DNA from: Oscarella lobularis
Lineage: Eukaryota; Porifera; Homoscleromorpha; Homosclerophorida; Oscarellidae
Length of the DNA: 64,000 nt
Assembly (NCBI RefSeq): GCF_947507565.1
Contig: NC_089181.1
Span: 2,241,614 to 2,305,613, forward strand
Direction: 5' to 3'
How positions within the stretch are numbered: the first letter of the stretch is position 1; each line of letters opens with the position of its first letter. Under the pieces are notes generated by a model, which made no database searches, was not told the DNA's origin, and worked only from the letters and a program-made list of their open reading frames with translations. A program made the position numbers and the translations under genes. Positions 1 to 10,900 of this stretch are shown here, piece after piece.

Positions 1-656
1 GTTCGCGATCGAGCCGTCGTCATGATCGACGGGCGACCCATTAAGACGATCGAGTTGAACGAGAAGGATGCCGTGCTCGAGTTGAGTCTCGAAAAGAGTC
101 GCGAATCCGTTCAATTGGCCATACTCGTTGAGAATTGCGGCCGAGTAAATTTCGGTCAGCCACCTTGGTTCGACGCCAAGGGAATTACGGGAAGTGTGAG
201 TATCGACGGAGAAGAGAAGAATCTGCTTTGGAATACGTTTCCGCTTGATTTTTCAGCCGAATACGTGAAGACGGTTCTCGAGCATAGGGAAGTTTGGAGG
301 GCCACGCCAGTGCGCGACGGCAGTGGTCCTATTCTTCTTAGAGGGGAACTTGAGCTGGCTGTTAAACCGTCGGATACGTTTGTTAGTATGGAGGTAAGTG
401 GGGCAACGGCGAAGGTCGCTTATGATTGGTTACCGTGTTATAGGGTTGGACAAAGGGGGTGGTGATTGTAAACGGCTTTAATTTGGGTCGATATTGGAAC
501 GTTGGACCGCAGAAAACGCTTTATCTTCCCGGTCCTCTACTCAAACGGGGAACAAATACATTCGTGATTTTAGAACTTCATGACTTTCCTACTCCTCCCC
601 TTATAAAGCTTGTGACTGAACCTGCACTTGGCAAGGTTCTCGAACGGAAGCACTAA
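1..656 (+). CDS. Beta-galactosidase-like protein, C-terminal part (GH35), partial
   Basis: This is the 3' end of a GH35 beta-galactosidase-like gene that enters from the left edge. The visible exons are 1-393 and 444-656, separated by a 50-bp GTAAGT...AG phase-0 intron. The translation aligns residue for residue with the C-terminal beta-sandwich of the complete gene next door (828-2850): the '[20 protein letters not shown]' region, a [10 protein letters not shown] motif like the family's VENMGRxNYG, and the terminal '[15 protein letters not shown]' and '[12 protein letters not shown]' blocks. The catalytic barrel is outside the window. The two copies are a tandem duplication, since nucleotide identity stays high even at silent positions. 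Around the VENCGR motif this copy is the more canonical one, because the neighbour carries a few extra residues there. Probable role: hydrolysis of terminal beta-galactosides, lysosomal or secreted. Confidence 0.88.
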
Positions 657-827
657 AACTTTAAGATTAGAGTTGTGAGGACTCGCCCTCTCTAGCTGGT
701 AGCTTGAAAAAAAACAGGTTTTATTCCGTTGCTTGTTTTCTGAGGTGATATAAGTAAGGGCTTTGCTGCGAATCAATCAATCAATACATGTAGCATCGTT
801 CATACGGGGTTGGAGAAGAAGTAAAAG

Positions 828-2850
828 ATGGTAAAAATGATGGTAAACCGCTTCCGAATGAGCATCTACGTCGGATGTTTGATCGCTGCCGCCTTGATCT
901 ATTTCAAATTCTGGATTCGACCGGACGATAGAGCAGTGCCGCCACGTATCCAATCGCTAACGGCAGACGGAGACGAATTTGCGCTCGACGGTCGTCCCTT
1001 TCGCATTCTAAGCGGCTCGATTCACTACTTTCGCGTCGTGCCTATTCACTGGTCAGATCGCCTTGCCAAACTAAAGGCAATGGGCCTGAACACGGTTCAG
1101 ACGTACGTCGCTTGGAATTTCCACGAATCGACGCCGGGACGATTCGACTTCACGACGGGAATGAGAGACGTCGGTCGATTCGTGCGCGCGGCTCATTCGC
1201 TCGGTCTCCACGTCATCGTACGACCGGGCCCCTACATCTGCGCCGAGTGGGAACACGGGGGTCTGCCCGCGTGGCTTCTACGAGACAAAACGATGAAACT
1301 GCGATCGATGCATCCTGGATTTATAGCGGCGCTGGATCGCTATTTCGAAGCTCTTATGAAGATTCTCGCTCCGTTGCAGCGGGTCAACGGTGGCCCTATT
1401 ATTGCCTTTCAAGCGGAAAATGAATACGGTAACTATGGCAATGACGTCAGTTACGTCGAGTACGTCGCCGCGGCGTTGCGTCGAAACGGCGTCACCGAAC
1501 TCATTTTCACGTCAGACAATCACGACAAAAAGCCGTTTGGCTCTCTTTTGCAGACGATCAATTTTCAACGCGACGTTTCCATGAACATTGCCGCGTTGCG
1601 TCGCGTTCAACCAAATCGTCCGCTCATGGTAGCCGAGTATTGGCCCGGTTGGTTCGATCATTGGACGGATTCTGGGCATCACGGTCTGGACGTCGACGAG
1701 ACGGCACAAACCGTCGCGCGTATACTCGACGAGGGAGCGTCCATAAACTTCTACATGTTTCACGGCGGGACGAATTTTGCTTTCTATAACGGCGCCGATC
1801 GCAAAAGCGGACGCGTTCCCTACATGCCTGTAGTAACGAGCTATGACTATGACGCGCCGCTCGACGAAGCCGGCGATCCGACGGAGAAATATCGACGACT
1901 GCGGGAGATCTTGCAACGCTACGTCGCGTCGCCTCTGCCGCCCGTACCTCCGCCCGTACAGAAAACGGCATACGCGAGCGTGACGCTGAATTCGTACGCG
2001 GAGCTCGTTCGCGTCTCTCAGTATGCGCCTGTTACGGCGAGTCGGCGTCCCTTGCCTATGGAGTTGTTGTCGGTGCGCGACGGCGTTGGACAGGCGTTCG
2101 GGTTTGCGCTCTACGTCGCTCAGATTTCCTCTGGCGTTAAGACGGTGGGCGTGCGAGGCGTTCGCGATCGAGCCGTCGTCATGATCGACGGACGACCGAT
2201 GAAGACGATCGAGTTGAACGAGAAGGACGCCGTGCTCGAGTTGGATCTCAAAACGAGTGGCGAATCCGTTCAACTGGCTATAATCGTTGAAAATTGCGGC
2301 CGACTGAATGTTGCCAGCGGTTGGCTGCTGCACTGGTTTGACAGCAAAGGAATTACGGGGAGCGTGAGCATTGACGGCGAAGAGAAGGATTTAACTTGGA
2401 ATACGTTTTCACTCGATTTTTCGACCGAATACGTGGAGTCGATTACGAAGAATCAAGACGTTTGGAGAGCTACGCCAGTACCCGGCGATATCGGTCCTAT
2501 TCTTCTAAAAGGGGAACTTCAGCTCGCCGGCGACGAACCGTCGGACACGTTTGTCAGTATGGAGGTAAGTTGGGCTGCATGTCTTTTCCGAGAAGTAAGG
2601 GACGGGGTCCTTCAATTTCCTTATGAACGGGTAGGGTTGGACGAAGGGGATTGTAATCGTGAACGGCTTCAATTTGGGTCGTTATTGGAACGTTGGACCC
2701 CAAAAAACGCTCTACCTTCCCGGTCCTCTACTCCGGCGGGGAACGAATACGTTCGTGATTCTCGAACTTCATAAATCCCCTACTCCTCCCACTATAAAGT
2801 TTGTGACCGAGCCAGTTCTCGGCAAGCGCATTGCAGTGGAAAAGTGGTGA
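828..2850 (+). CDS. Beta-galactosidase-like glycoside hydrolase, GH35 (complete)
   Basis: The gene has two exons, 828-2564 and 2635-2850 (70-bp intron, GTAAGT donor, phase 0), giving about 650 residues, the usual length for animal GLB1/GLB1L proteins. An N-terminal hydrophobic stretch at residues ~11-29 is a signal peptide or signal anchor. The TIM barrel shows the GH35 hallmarks: '[20 protein letters not shown]', then QAENEYG with the acid/base Glu at about residue 199 (the NE pair of clan GH-A), then [11 protein letters not shown] with the nucleophile at about Glu270, then [13 protein letters not shown]. The C-terminal beta-sandwich ends in [14 protein letters not shown] and YLPGPLL. All catalytic residues are present, so the enzyme should be active on beta-galactosides. 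It follows a tandem paralogue by about 170 bp. Its stop lies only 16 bp from the stop of the convergent glycosyltransferase gene. Confidence 0.93.
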
Positions 2851-2866
2851 GGCAAAGCTGCCTCTT

Positions 2867-4422
2867 CTATTTCCAATCCCGACAAACTGCTATGGCTCTG
2901 TATAATACATACGCCAAAGCCAGACTAAGAACAAGCGGGAGCGCTCCCGCTGCTCTCCGCTGATGACTTGCGCTGTTTGGCTTTGTTAGCAGTAGAGCCA
3001 TTTCTATTGCGTTAGCTCCCTTCTCAACCCCGCCGCTCAGTCGACGCACTTGATCCATCGCTTTCGCCGTATCCGCGTACCGTTTCCAATCAGTTAAAAG
3101 AGCCCGAATCGTTTCGCGAACGCTTATCTCGGTCACGTTGTCCTTGTGCAACGTGAGTCCCAATCCGCGTTCGAAGGCCAAGAACGCGTTGACCGGCTGA
3201 TCGGCCCAGTACGGTATAACGAGCACGGGCTTATGAGCGTAAACGGCTTCCATAAGCCCGACCGTGCCGCCGTGGGTGACGATCGCGCGCACGGCGGAAT
3301 GGGCGACGACGGAACGCTGATCGACCCAACTCTCGATTCGAATTCGCGTCGACGTTCGAATCGAACAGTGTTCCCGTCTTCGGGTGCTGAGCAGAACGTG
3401 TGCGGTTGTCGAAACGGCGACAGCTCCGCGGGCTATTTCGCCCAGCGTGCGACACGTCGGATTGACGTGCGATCCGAACGATACGTAGACGACGGTATCG
3501 ATGTCGTCGAGCCAAGACTTGAGACCGTCGTCTTTTAGCGTGGAACTTTTAATCGGGTAACCGACTAAGACGTGCGACGGCGGCAAAGGATGCTCTATCG
3601 GATAGTGCAGACCTTTGAATAGGCCGTAGACGGTTGCCGCGGCGCGTGTTGACGGCCTTTTCCACGGTAGTTGCGGTATGTCCCATCCGAGGACGATAGA
3701 ACGGCAAACGTCGTTTAGAAGGCACAGTGTCTTTGTGAGAAAACGTTGTAGGAAATTAGGACGAGTTGTACCTATGGCGGCGGCGAAGTAGGTCGGATCT
3801 CCCATCGGTACGGCACTGTGCATTTCCACGTACGGTATGCCCAGTCGCTCGGCCGTTGATTTGACGTAGTTGCAGTTGTAGTCGGTGACAATGAGTGCGG
3901 GATGCGCGTGTTCGATTGCGCCCATGAGCGACTGTCGTATACTCGCCTCTTGACGATCGTGAGACAGTATGAGGCACGGGAGAACGTTCTTGTCGAATTC
4001 TTTTGGCTCCATGCTGTTCAATGTTGCGCACAAGTGCTCTTCATTGACTTTGGAGTTGCTGAGAACTTCGGCTAAGTGTTGATAGATAGACTAAAGATAC
4101 GTGCTGTGTACAATACACCGTCTTTACCTCCTCGAATGGGATCGTTCGCAGAGTATCCCAGGTCGTAAGCCGTGACGTCGGCAGAATTGGCTAGTTTGAG
4201 ATACGTTGTTTCAAGTGCGGCAATGACGTCAAAATTCCGTTCTTTCAACTCCTTGGCCAAGTCCAATTGCCACAGAATGTGCGAGCGGGCAGGAAAAGGA
4301 ATGAAAAGAATCCGCGGGCATGACGTTTTCACGTCATTCCACCCTTTGCTGGATGCAGACACGACAAGAAAGAGAAAGCACCAGTAGCGCGAATTCATAC
4401 GTACAGGACTGCGAAAATGCAA
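2867..4422 (-). CDS. UDP-glycosyltransferase (UGT family, GT1), membrane-anchored
   Basis: There are two exons, 4128-4422 and 2867-4071, with a 56-bp intron at phase 1, giving about 499 residues. An N-terminal signal peptide (the region around MNSRYWCFLFLVVSASS; a second in-frame Met at residue 9 is the likelier start) is followed by the UGT acceptor domain with a 'FPARSHI' motif. The C-terminal donor domain carries the UGT signature: THGGTVGLMEA, then PVLVIPYWADQ, ending in the D-Q pair that contacts the UDP-sugar. A hydrophobic segment near the C-terminus (ALPLVLSLALAYVLY) with a short basic tail is the classic ER-membrane anchor. Known family role: transfer of a sugar from a UDP-sugar to small lipophilic acceptors in the ER lumen. 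The acceptor cannot be read from sequence. It is a tandem paralogue of the next gene upstream on the same strand, sharing its intron position. Confidence 0.9.
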
Positions 4423-4469
4423 CAGCGCACCCTAGCTATAACCATCCCCGGAGCTGACAGTAGTAGCTA

Positions 4470-5929
4470 CTAGTAGATGTCCAAGTTTACTTCTTGGTGC
4501 TGGATGAGAGCACTTTCTATAGCGTCGACACCCTTTTGTACCCCTCCCGTCAAACGTCGCACTTTGTCGAGCTCCCTGACCCTATGTGCGTACTCCTCCC
4601 GATGCTGCATGATTTCTCGAACGGCATCGCTCACTTTTTCTACCGTTAAAGCATCTTTGTCGATGCTCACGCCGACGTGACGCAAATCGACGAGATATCC
4701 GTTGAGCGGTTGATCTCCCCAAAACGGAATCACTATCATTGGCGTTTTCGCGTGAAGCGCCTCGGAGATTCCGCCCATTCCACCGTGGCTTATAAATATC
4801 GTCGTTCTTTCGTGGGAAAGAATGGCACTTTGATCGACCCAACTCTCGATGCGTACGCGATTCTGACGAATGCGCTTGACATCTAAGATGCGTTTCAGAT
4901 GCTCCGTCCGCCGAGTGCTAACAATGACTCTAGTTTGATTAGAAATTGCCAGAGTGCCTTCCACAACTTTGGCATAAAGTTCGATACTCGGCTGGACGTG
5001 AGTGCCAAACGATACGTAAATAGCATGATCCGAACGAGGCAACGAATCGAGCCACGCCGATCCTTTTGTGGTGCTTGACGGTTTTGTTGGCGTAAAGTAT
5101 CCCAAGACGTAGTGGGTCGACGGAAGGAGAATCTCGAAACGAAAATGAAAACCGGGAATTGTGCAGTGTAAAGTTGCTACTGCAGTCGGATCGGCCGGTC
5201 GGAATGGCACTTCGACATTTCTCGTATAAAAGAAGTACAACAATTGCAGCTGGAAGGTCCAATTGACGAATGTCTTTTTTAGTCTCGATATGAAATCGAC
5301 TGTTTTAGACTTCGCTCCTGCGTAGGAGTACGATATGTCTTCCATTGGCGGCGCAGTATATACTTGAACAAATGGAATGCGCTTGGATTTTGCTATGTCG
5401 ATAGCGTGATGGCAGATGGAATCCACGACTATAAGATCTGGTTTGATCCTTTGGACGACGTCGTTTGTAGGCTCTTTCATGGTTCGGTATCTCACATGGA
5501 AACTCGTGATGATTCTATGAATATCACTCTCAGCATTGGCTTTGTCGACACTGCTATGGATAGAGCCGCTAGTTTCCGAATTCGTGTGTATTTCGCCTAA
5601 ATGTGAGAAAGATGTCGTGCCACGTTGTCTAGGCTACTATTGAGTATATGTGTACCTCTTCGGAGGGGATCGTATTGCTCTGGTCCTAAATCAATAAATT
5701 CGAGCTCGTTTTCGTTTACCGTGTCTTTCCATTCGCTTGGAAGGGCTACCATAGCTCGGATGCCACCACGCTCCATCGCACCCTTAGCCAGCGCGAGCTC
5801 TGGCAAGATATGCGATCGCGCAGCTGGCGGAAGAAACAGCACCTTGAATAGACGATTCTCATTTGAAAATGCTAAAGTAATATGAACCAAGACAACAAAA
5901 CGAGCAAGAAGCCCCATCATCGCCGACAT
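4470..5929 (-). CDS. UDP-glycosyltransferase (UGT family, GT1) lacking a C-terminal anchor
   Basis: There are two exons, 5656-5929 and 4470-5596, about 466 residues. The 59-bp intron sits at the same phase-1 site (after the DPLRRG block) as in the neighbouring UGT. A signal peptide (MMGLLARFVVLVHITLAFS) precedes the mature start, and 'LPPAARSHI' opens the acceptor domain. The donor-binding signature is present: FISHGGMGGISEA, then PMIVIPFWGDQ. Unlike its paralogue, the reading frame ends soon after 'GGVQKGVDAIESALIQHQ' with no transmembrane helix. Only about 48 bp separate this stop from the first exon of the downstream UGT, so there is no room for a further exon. The product may therefore be soluble in the ER or secreted. 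Its start is divergent from, and about 97 bp away from, the DNase gene. Confidence 0.88.
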
Positions 5930-6026
5930 GGTGATACGAACTGGCTATAATCACTATCATCATTGGCGCTCTTATGTGTGTATGCGGGGCTTCGTTTGCG
6001 AAGGGCGTGGCTAGGGGAGGCAAAAA
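5930..6026. promoter_or_regulatory. Divergent intergenic region between UGT and DNase genes
   Basis: Only 97 bp separate the start codons of a minus-strand UGT gene and a plus-strand DNase I-family gene, so 5' UTRs and core promoter elements of both must lie here or overlap the coding starts. I see no obvious TATA box. Assignment as a shared promoter is inferred from the geometry alone. Confidence 0.45.
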
Positions 6027-7258
6027 ATGACGTGGAGCATTCTTTTCGCTCTCTCCTTCTCAACCGCTGCCGCCGCCGTTGGAGTCGAACGAAGCCGAAT
6101 CGGGGCGTTCAACATAGAAGTGTTCGGCATATCAAAAATCTCAAAGCCTGCAGTGGTCGACATTATCGTTGCCATTCTCCAACGATACGACCTCGTCCTG
6201 GTGCAGGAAATTCGCGACAAGAGCGAGACGGCCATATACGATCTTCTCGCCGTGCTAAACAACGCGACCAACGACGCCTACAACGCGACAATCAGCGAAC
6301 GTCTCGGTCGAACGAACAGTAAGGAACAGTACGCCTTTTTCTATCGGACGGCGACGTGGAAAGTGCTCGACACGCTCCATCACAACGATTCGGAGTCCGA
6401 TCTGTTTGAAAGGGAACCGTATGCAATCCTAGTCCAAGACGCCGACGAATGTAAGGAGAGGGTATCTAATAGCAACCGAGCACAACAGCAGAGAGTCAAT
6501 TACACAGAACAAATAAATCTGCAGTACTTTATGGTTCCTTTCACAGTAAACACCCTATAATACCTGTCATAAGCATGTATAAACGCACTGCCACAGCAGA
6601 GAATCTCACTGTCAATGACCTCAGTACTGATTCTTCTTTCTTATTAGGTTCTCCCCAATTCAGTCTAATTGCTGCACACATTTCTCCTTCTGACGCTGTC
6701 GCCGAGCTGACGCATCTCGTCGCCGCTTACAATGAAACGGTATCTCAGTGGAATGTGACAGACTCTCTCCTACTCGGCGACTTCAATGCCGGCTGCAGCT
6801 ACGTACCGAAAAAAGCGTGGGATCAGATTGCTCTCTGGACTGACGAGCGCTTTACGTGGCTTCTCGACAACTCAGTCGATACAACGGTGGCTGCAAGCAG
6901 CTGTCCATACGATCGGTTCGTCGTCGCAGGCTCTGCGTTGCTCTCATCAGTAATCAATGGCAGCGCAAACGTTTTCAGATTCGACAGTGAATACAATCTG
7001 ACCATTGACGAAGCGGATGACGTGAGTGATCACTATCCAATAGAACTCGACCTTAGGCTAGTGGGCTGCAAGACTCAGCCACCAAGCGTCAGTGCTCATC
7101 CTACGGTGTCTACAGCTACAGCTACTGCTACTGTAGATCTAGAGATCATCACGTCAACAAGTGGTGGTATCAATACAACAACCAGGAGCAGTGCAGCATA
7201 TCTGGGCAGCAATTCTTTTGCTTTGATTTTGGCAGTAGGGTTGGCTTTTTTTTATTAG
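6027..7258 (+). CDS. DNase I-family endonuclease with C-terminal GPI-type signal
   Basis: Two exons, 6027-6450 and 6648-7258 (197-bp intron, GTAAGG donor), encode about 344 residues. A signal peptide (residues 1-~16) is followed by the DNase I fold: AFNIEVFG at the N-terminus, LVQEIRD with the metal-binding Glu, an AAHISP catalytic-His region, GDFNAGCSYV, and SDHYPIEL with the second catalytic His. All active-site positions expected for the DNase I superfamily are present. Several N-x-S/T sequons fit an extracellular protein. The C-terminus has a Ser/Thr-rich stalk and ends in a hydrophobic segment (SFALILAVGLAFFY) with no cytoplasmic tail, the pattern of a GPI-attachment signal. That resembles the membrane-linked DNase1L1 type rather than secreted DNase I. 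Role: cleavage of extracellular or endosomal double-stranded DNA. Confidence 0.9.
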
Positions 7259-7410
7259 TTTTAAAGGACGAGTCTTAGGCTGGAAGAATTAATTAATTAT
7301 GAGAGATTGCCTTTTAGATGAGGTAATCGAAGGCGAAAAATCGTTATTTAATCTTTTTATTGATAATCCGTGTAGTTTTTTAGTTAAAAAAAGGGCGAAC
7401 GTTCTCTAAA

Positions 7411-7757
7411 TTATTTCGCATCAGCCGCTTTCGACACCATCAATCTAAGTAAGGTATTGTTCAGCTTTTCGAGTCGCTTCACGTCTTGAGCTTGATCGGT
7501 CGCATATTTGATGCACTAAATAAAGTATTCTTCAGATTCGAAGCCGTAAAATGTCGTCCTGGCTCACCGCGACATCGTCTGTTATTTTTAGAATCATTTT
7601 CGCGTCGCAATGGCGATATTTCACGACGAAACGCGTCTGCAGGAAAAGCGGAGCTCAAACGAGAAGTCTAGTGCAAAAATCTAACCTTGTACGGATTGGC
7701 GAGATAAAGCTGCTCGGCTGTGCGTGCAAATTCGTCCCAAGACGACACGAACGGCAT
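7411..7757 (-). CDS. SRP9: Signal recognition particle 9 kDa protein
   Basis: Three small exons (7686-7757, 7568-7636, 7411-7515; both introns about 50 bp and phase 0) give an 81-residue protein, close to the usual ~86 of SRP9. The translation starts MPFVSSWDEFARTAEQLYLA, continues KTRFVVKYRHCDAKMILKITDD and ends with KYATDQAQDVKRLEKLNNTL. This matches the SRP9 family pattern of an aromatic 'W-E-F' start, KYRH core and the highly conserved TDQAQDVK segment. SRP9 pairs with SRP14 to bind the Alu domain of SRP RNA and slow translation until the ribosome docks at the ER. The exons are too short for a simple ORF scan to find. It is transcribed away from striatin across a gap of about 240 bp. Confidence 0.93.
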
Positions 7758-7995
7758 CGAATGTTGAAGGCTAACGCACGCTAGACAACCACAAAGTTAT
7801 CGCGCTTTCCTTCGCGCGTGCGACGAAGTGAGACAAAACGTATCAGATAGAAATACTCATATCAATGTCTTGATATCTAGTTCGGCGGCTTCGACAAATT
7901 CGATGTTTTGAGCTCACGTGGCGGCAGCCGTTGCTCGTACGCGCGTTAGACTTTCTGCGAACGTCACAAGCTTGCGCAGTCGTTCGGTCGAAAAT
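7758..7995. promoter_or_regulatory. Divergent promoter region between SRP9 and striatin
   Basis: About 238 bp separate the SRP9 start (minus) from the striatin start (plus). The frame of striatin stays open upstream of the chosen ATG to about 7918 without another ATG, so this stretch should be 5' UTR plus promoter. No TATA box is clear. The assignment rests on position. Confidence 0.45.
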
Positions 7996-10900
7996 ATGGA
8001 GTCGGAGAATTCGCCGCAAAACGGCATCCTATCGGCAACGGACGGATTCAAGACGGACGTGCCGGCGACGTCGAAGTCTCAGTTCACAATACCGAGCGTC
8101 GTTCACTTTCTCCAACACGAGTGGGCGCGTTTCGAGCGCGAACGCTCCAATTGGGACGTCGAACGAGCCGAGCTGAAGGCAATGGAAGCGAAAACGAAAA
8201 GCGCGTCGTACGCCTAAAAAACCGCGCTCTCCGTAGGCTCGAATCGCCTTTCTCCAAGGCGAACGCAAAGGACAAGAAACGCTAAAACGCGATCTCGTGC
8301 GACGAATTAAAATGCTCGAATACGCGCTGAGGCAGGAGAGGTGAGACAACGCTCGCCGGTCGACGGCGTCCCTTTTGCTCTCCCCGTTATCGAATGTCGT
8401 GGAATGTGCGCGTGGGGCCGTCCGTCGCCGTCGCATTTTCTATTTTTTATTTATTTTTTTTCCGATTCGTTTTTATCTGTCGTATCGCGTCTCTCCACTC
8501 CAGAGCGAAGGCGCATCGGTCGAAAAACCTGTCGGGCCCCCCGAACGAATCTGAACCGTCGCCCAAAGTCAGAAGAGAAGCGAACGATCGTGAGAACTTG
8601 GATTGTGTGTCTCTCTTCTCCCGCGACGATATTCATTGGAATTTTTGCGCAGAGGCCGAAAGAGATCGTCGACGGTTTGCGACTGCGCAGGTTGTCGACG
8701 ATCAACAAGCGATGCTTCGACAAGGAAGGCAACTACTGCAACAGTATGAAGATTGATAGTTATTGGATAGATTGAAGGAGGAGTCTCTTGTGCTGTGTCA
8801 TCTCCTGTAGATCTTAGTTTTAGCGGAGAATTCTTCTCCGTTAGGTCACTATATGTTGTCTGTTCTCTTTTGAAATGGTCTATGATTATCTATTGTTTCT
8901 TTTAGGTATTTACAGGAAGTTGGCTATACTGATTCTTTGATCAGCGTCAGATCGGGTCGCGTTCGCTCCCTGTTGAACATGGGTGGTGGAAGCGATGGAA
9001 CCAATCAAGCATTTCAGTTTGGTTCCGTACCGGTGACCATTCCGTCGACGCCACTCGTTCGTCGTCCGCACGAGTCGAATGTCAGAGAAGCCCAATCAAG
9101 CAGCGTGACAATTGCAAAGGGAAAGGGAATTTCTCCAACGTCGTCGTCACCGGACACGGGAGAAGAGAGTCCCCCTCGACTTGCGTCTGAAAAAGTCGTG
9201 CACACAAGCTCCGTGAAGGTGACGTTGCAGTCGAGAGCTGTACCTGCGAAGAAAGCGCCGTCCAGGTAAAGGGGAAAAGGACGGTGAATCTTCTTTGCGT
9301 CGTTCCATCGTCTGCTTTTTAGTCCTACTAAGCCATCGTCTCCAACTCGAGTTGACGAATTGGATCCCATTCAAGTGACTGATGCCGCAGCTAATGATGG
9401 AGATGACGACGACGACGACGATGAAGACGACGACGAAGAATCTATTGTCGCCAGTTTCAATTTTTTGGAAGGACTTGACGACGGCGGCGACGACGATGAT
9501 CAGAACAATGCAAACGAGAAGGAGAGCGCAGGTGAGTGCGGAAACGTCAGACAGAAAGAGATTTTAACTGAATGCCTATTTTATTTTTTTAGGAACCGTA
9601 CTAGATGACGACACCGTGGCAGCAATGGCTGAATTTGACTTTCTCGAAACGGAAGATTTTGACGAGGACAGCAGCAAGCCGGCAGTCAACGAGGACGAAG
9701 GAAGTTACGCTGAAAGCGCTCAAGGTCAGCAGCGAACGTATCTGTGAAAGCAAGCGTTCAATTTTCTTCCTACAGAGGTACTAGCTGATAGTGGGCATGC
9801 CAAGGATGCTAAGAGTCGGCTGGAACAGTTGAAGGAGAAGTACAAGGAAGATCGAAAGAAGAAGAATAAGAAAAAGTCGAGTCATCGTAAGACTCGAGCG
9901 TCGACGCCTCTCACGAATTCTCCATCAATTCGTTGCGTTGTCAGGTCCGGCTCGTTCTGAATTGCGCGAGATGATGAAGACTCTATCGGGCGAAGACTCG
10001 GCCGGCTTGCCCGCCTCGTTACAAGCGGCCGAAGTGCAGCATCGCCGGGAAGAAAGTGCCGTCGGCGGCAGTTCGGAAAAACCGCCGCCACCGTCGCTAC
10101 CTCCGCCTTTGCTGCTCAGCGGCGGCGCCGCCGACGAAGTCGACCTGCAAGGAATGTCAATGAGAATGCCGGGCAGCAAAGGAAAACGTGCGGCCGTTAC
10201 TGCAACTTGCTTGCAAGTTGTTTCTGTTACGCGAGATTTATCTGTAGGATCTAAGGTAGCTGGGATTGATAACCGTAGCGATCTGTCGTTGGGCAAAGTG
10301 GAAACGTTGACGGCATCTTTGGGACTTGGTGATCTGGCTGGACTTTCACTTACTAACGAAGCCGAGCCTTTGTTCAATGTATGGTGGTGTGTGAGCGCGA
10401 ATGCGTGTAACTGGCGATTTTTTAGGCGTCCGGTTCATCCTCTACTGATTCCAAGAAGGTGTGGAGTCCGCGGTTTTCTCTTCAAAGGTAACGGGGATGG
10501 GGAGATGGATACGTTGTTGGTTCTATGGGTTTTGACAGTCACTTTGATGGCGTGAGATCGTTGGCTTTTCATCCGCAAAACACGCTTCTCGTCACGGCGT
10601 CCGAAGACAGCACGCTCAAGCTGTGGAACGTGCAGAAGCCTTTGCACGCCAAAAAGTGCGCGACCGTGCTCCAGTGATCTATCCTATTTATACGTTTCTT
10701 GGCTTCTAGGAGCACGCTATTTGATTTGGAACCGTTGTACACCTTCAGAGGTCACAGGTACGAGCACTGCGCTTTTCAATTTTGATAATTCTTTTGATGA
10801 ACGCGAAGGAAACGCTCTCAATTTTTTTATGTTCAAACAGCAACTAAACTTAGGCCAATCGCACTAGTTTATTAATTAAAAGGGAAGAAGCGAGATGAAT

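Noticed and set aside
1512..2333. 273-codon minus-strand ORF opposite the beta-galactosidase gene
   Set aside because: It is a shadow of the GH35 coding strand: no motif, arginine-rich composition, and the plus strand is clearly the coding one.
8179..8236. Alternative GT donors inside striatin intron 1
   Set aside because: They would leave introns of 32 bp or less and add non-conserved residues between two contiguous conserved blocks; the GC donor gives the exact family alignment.
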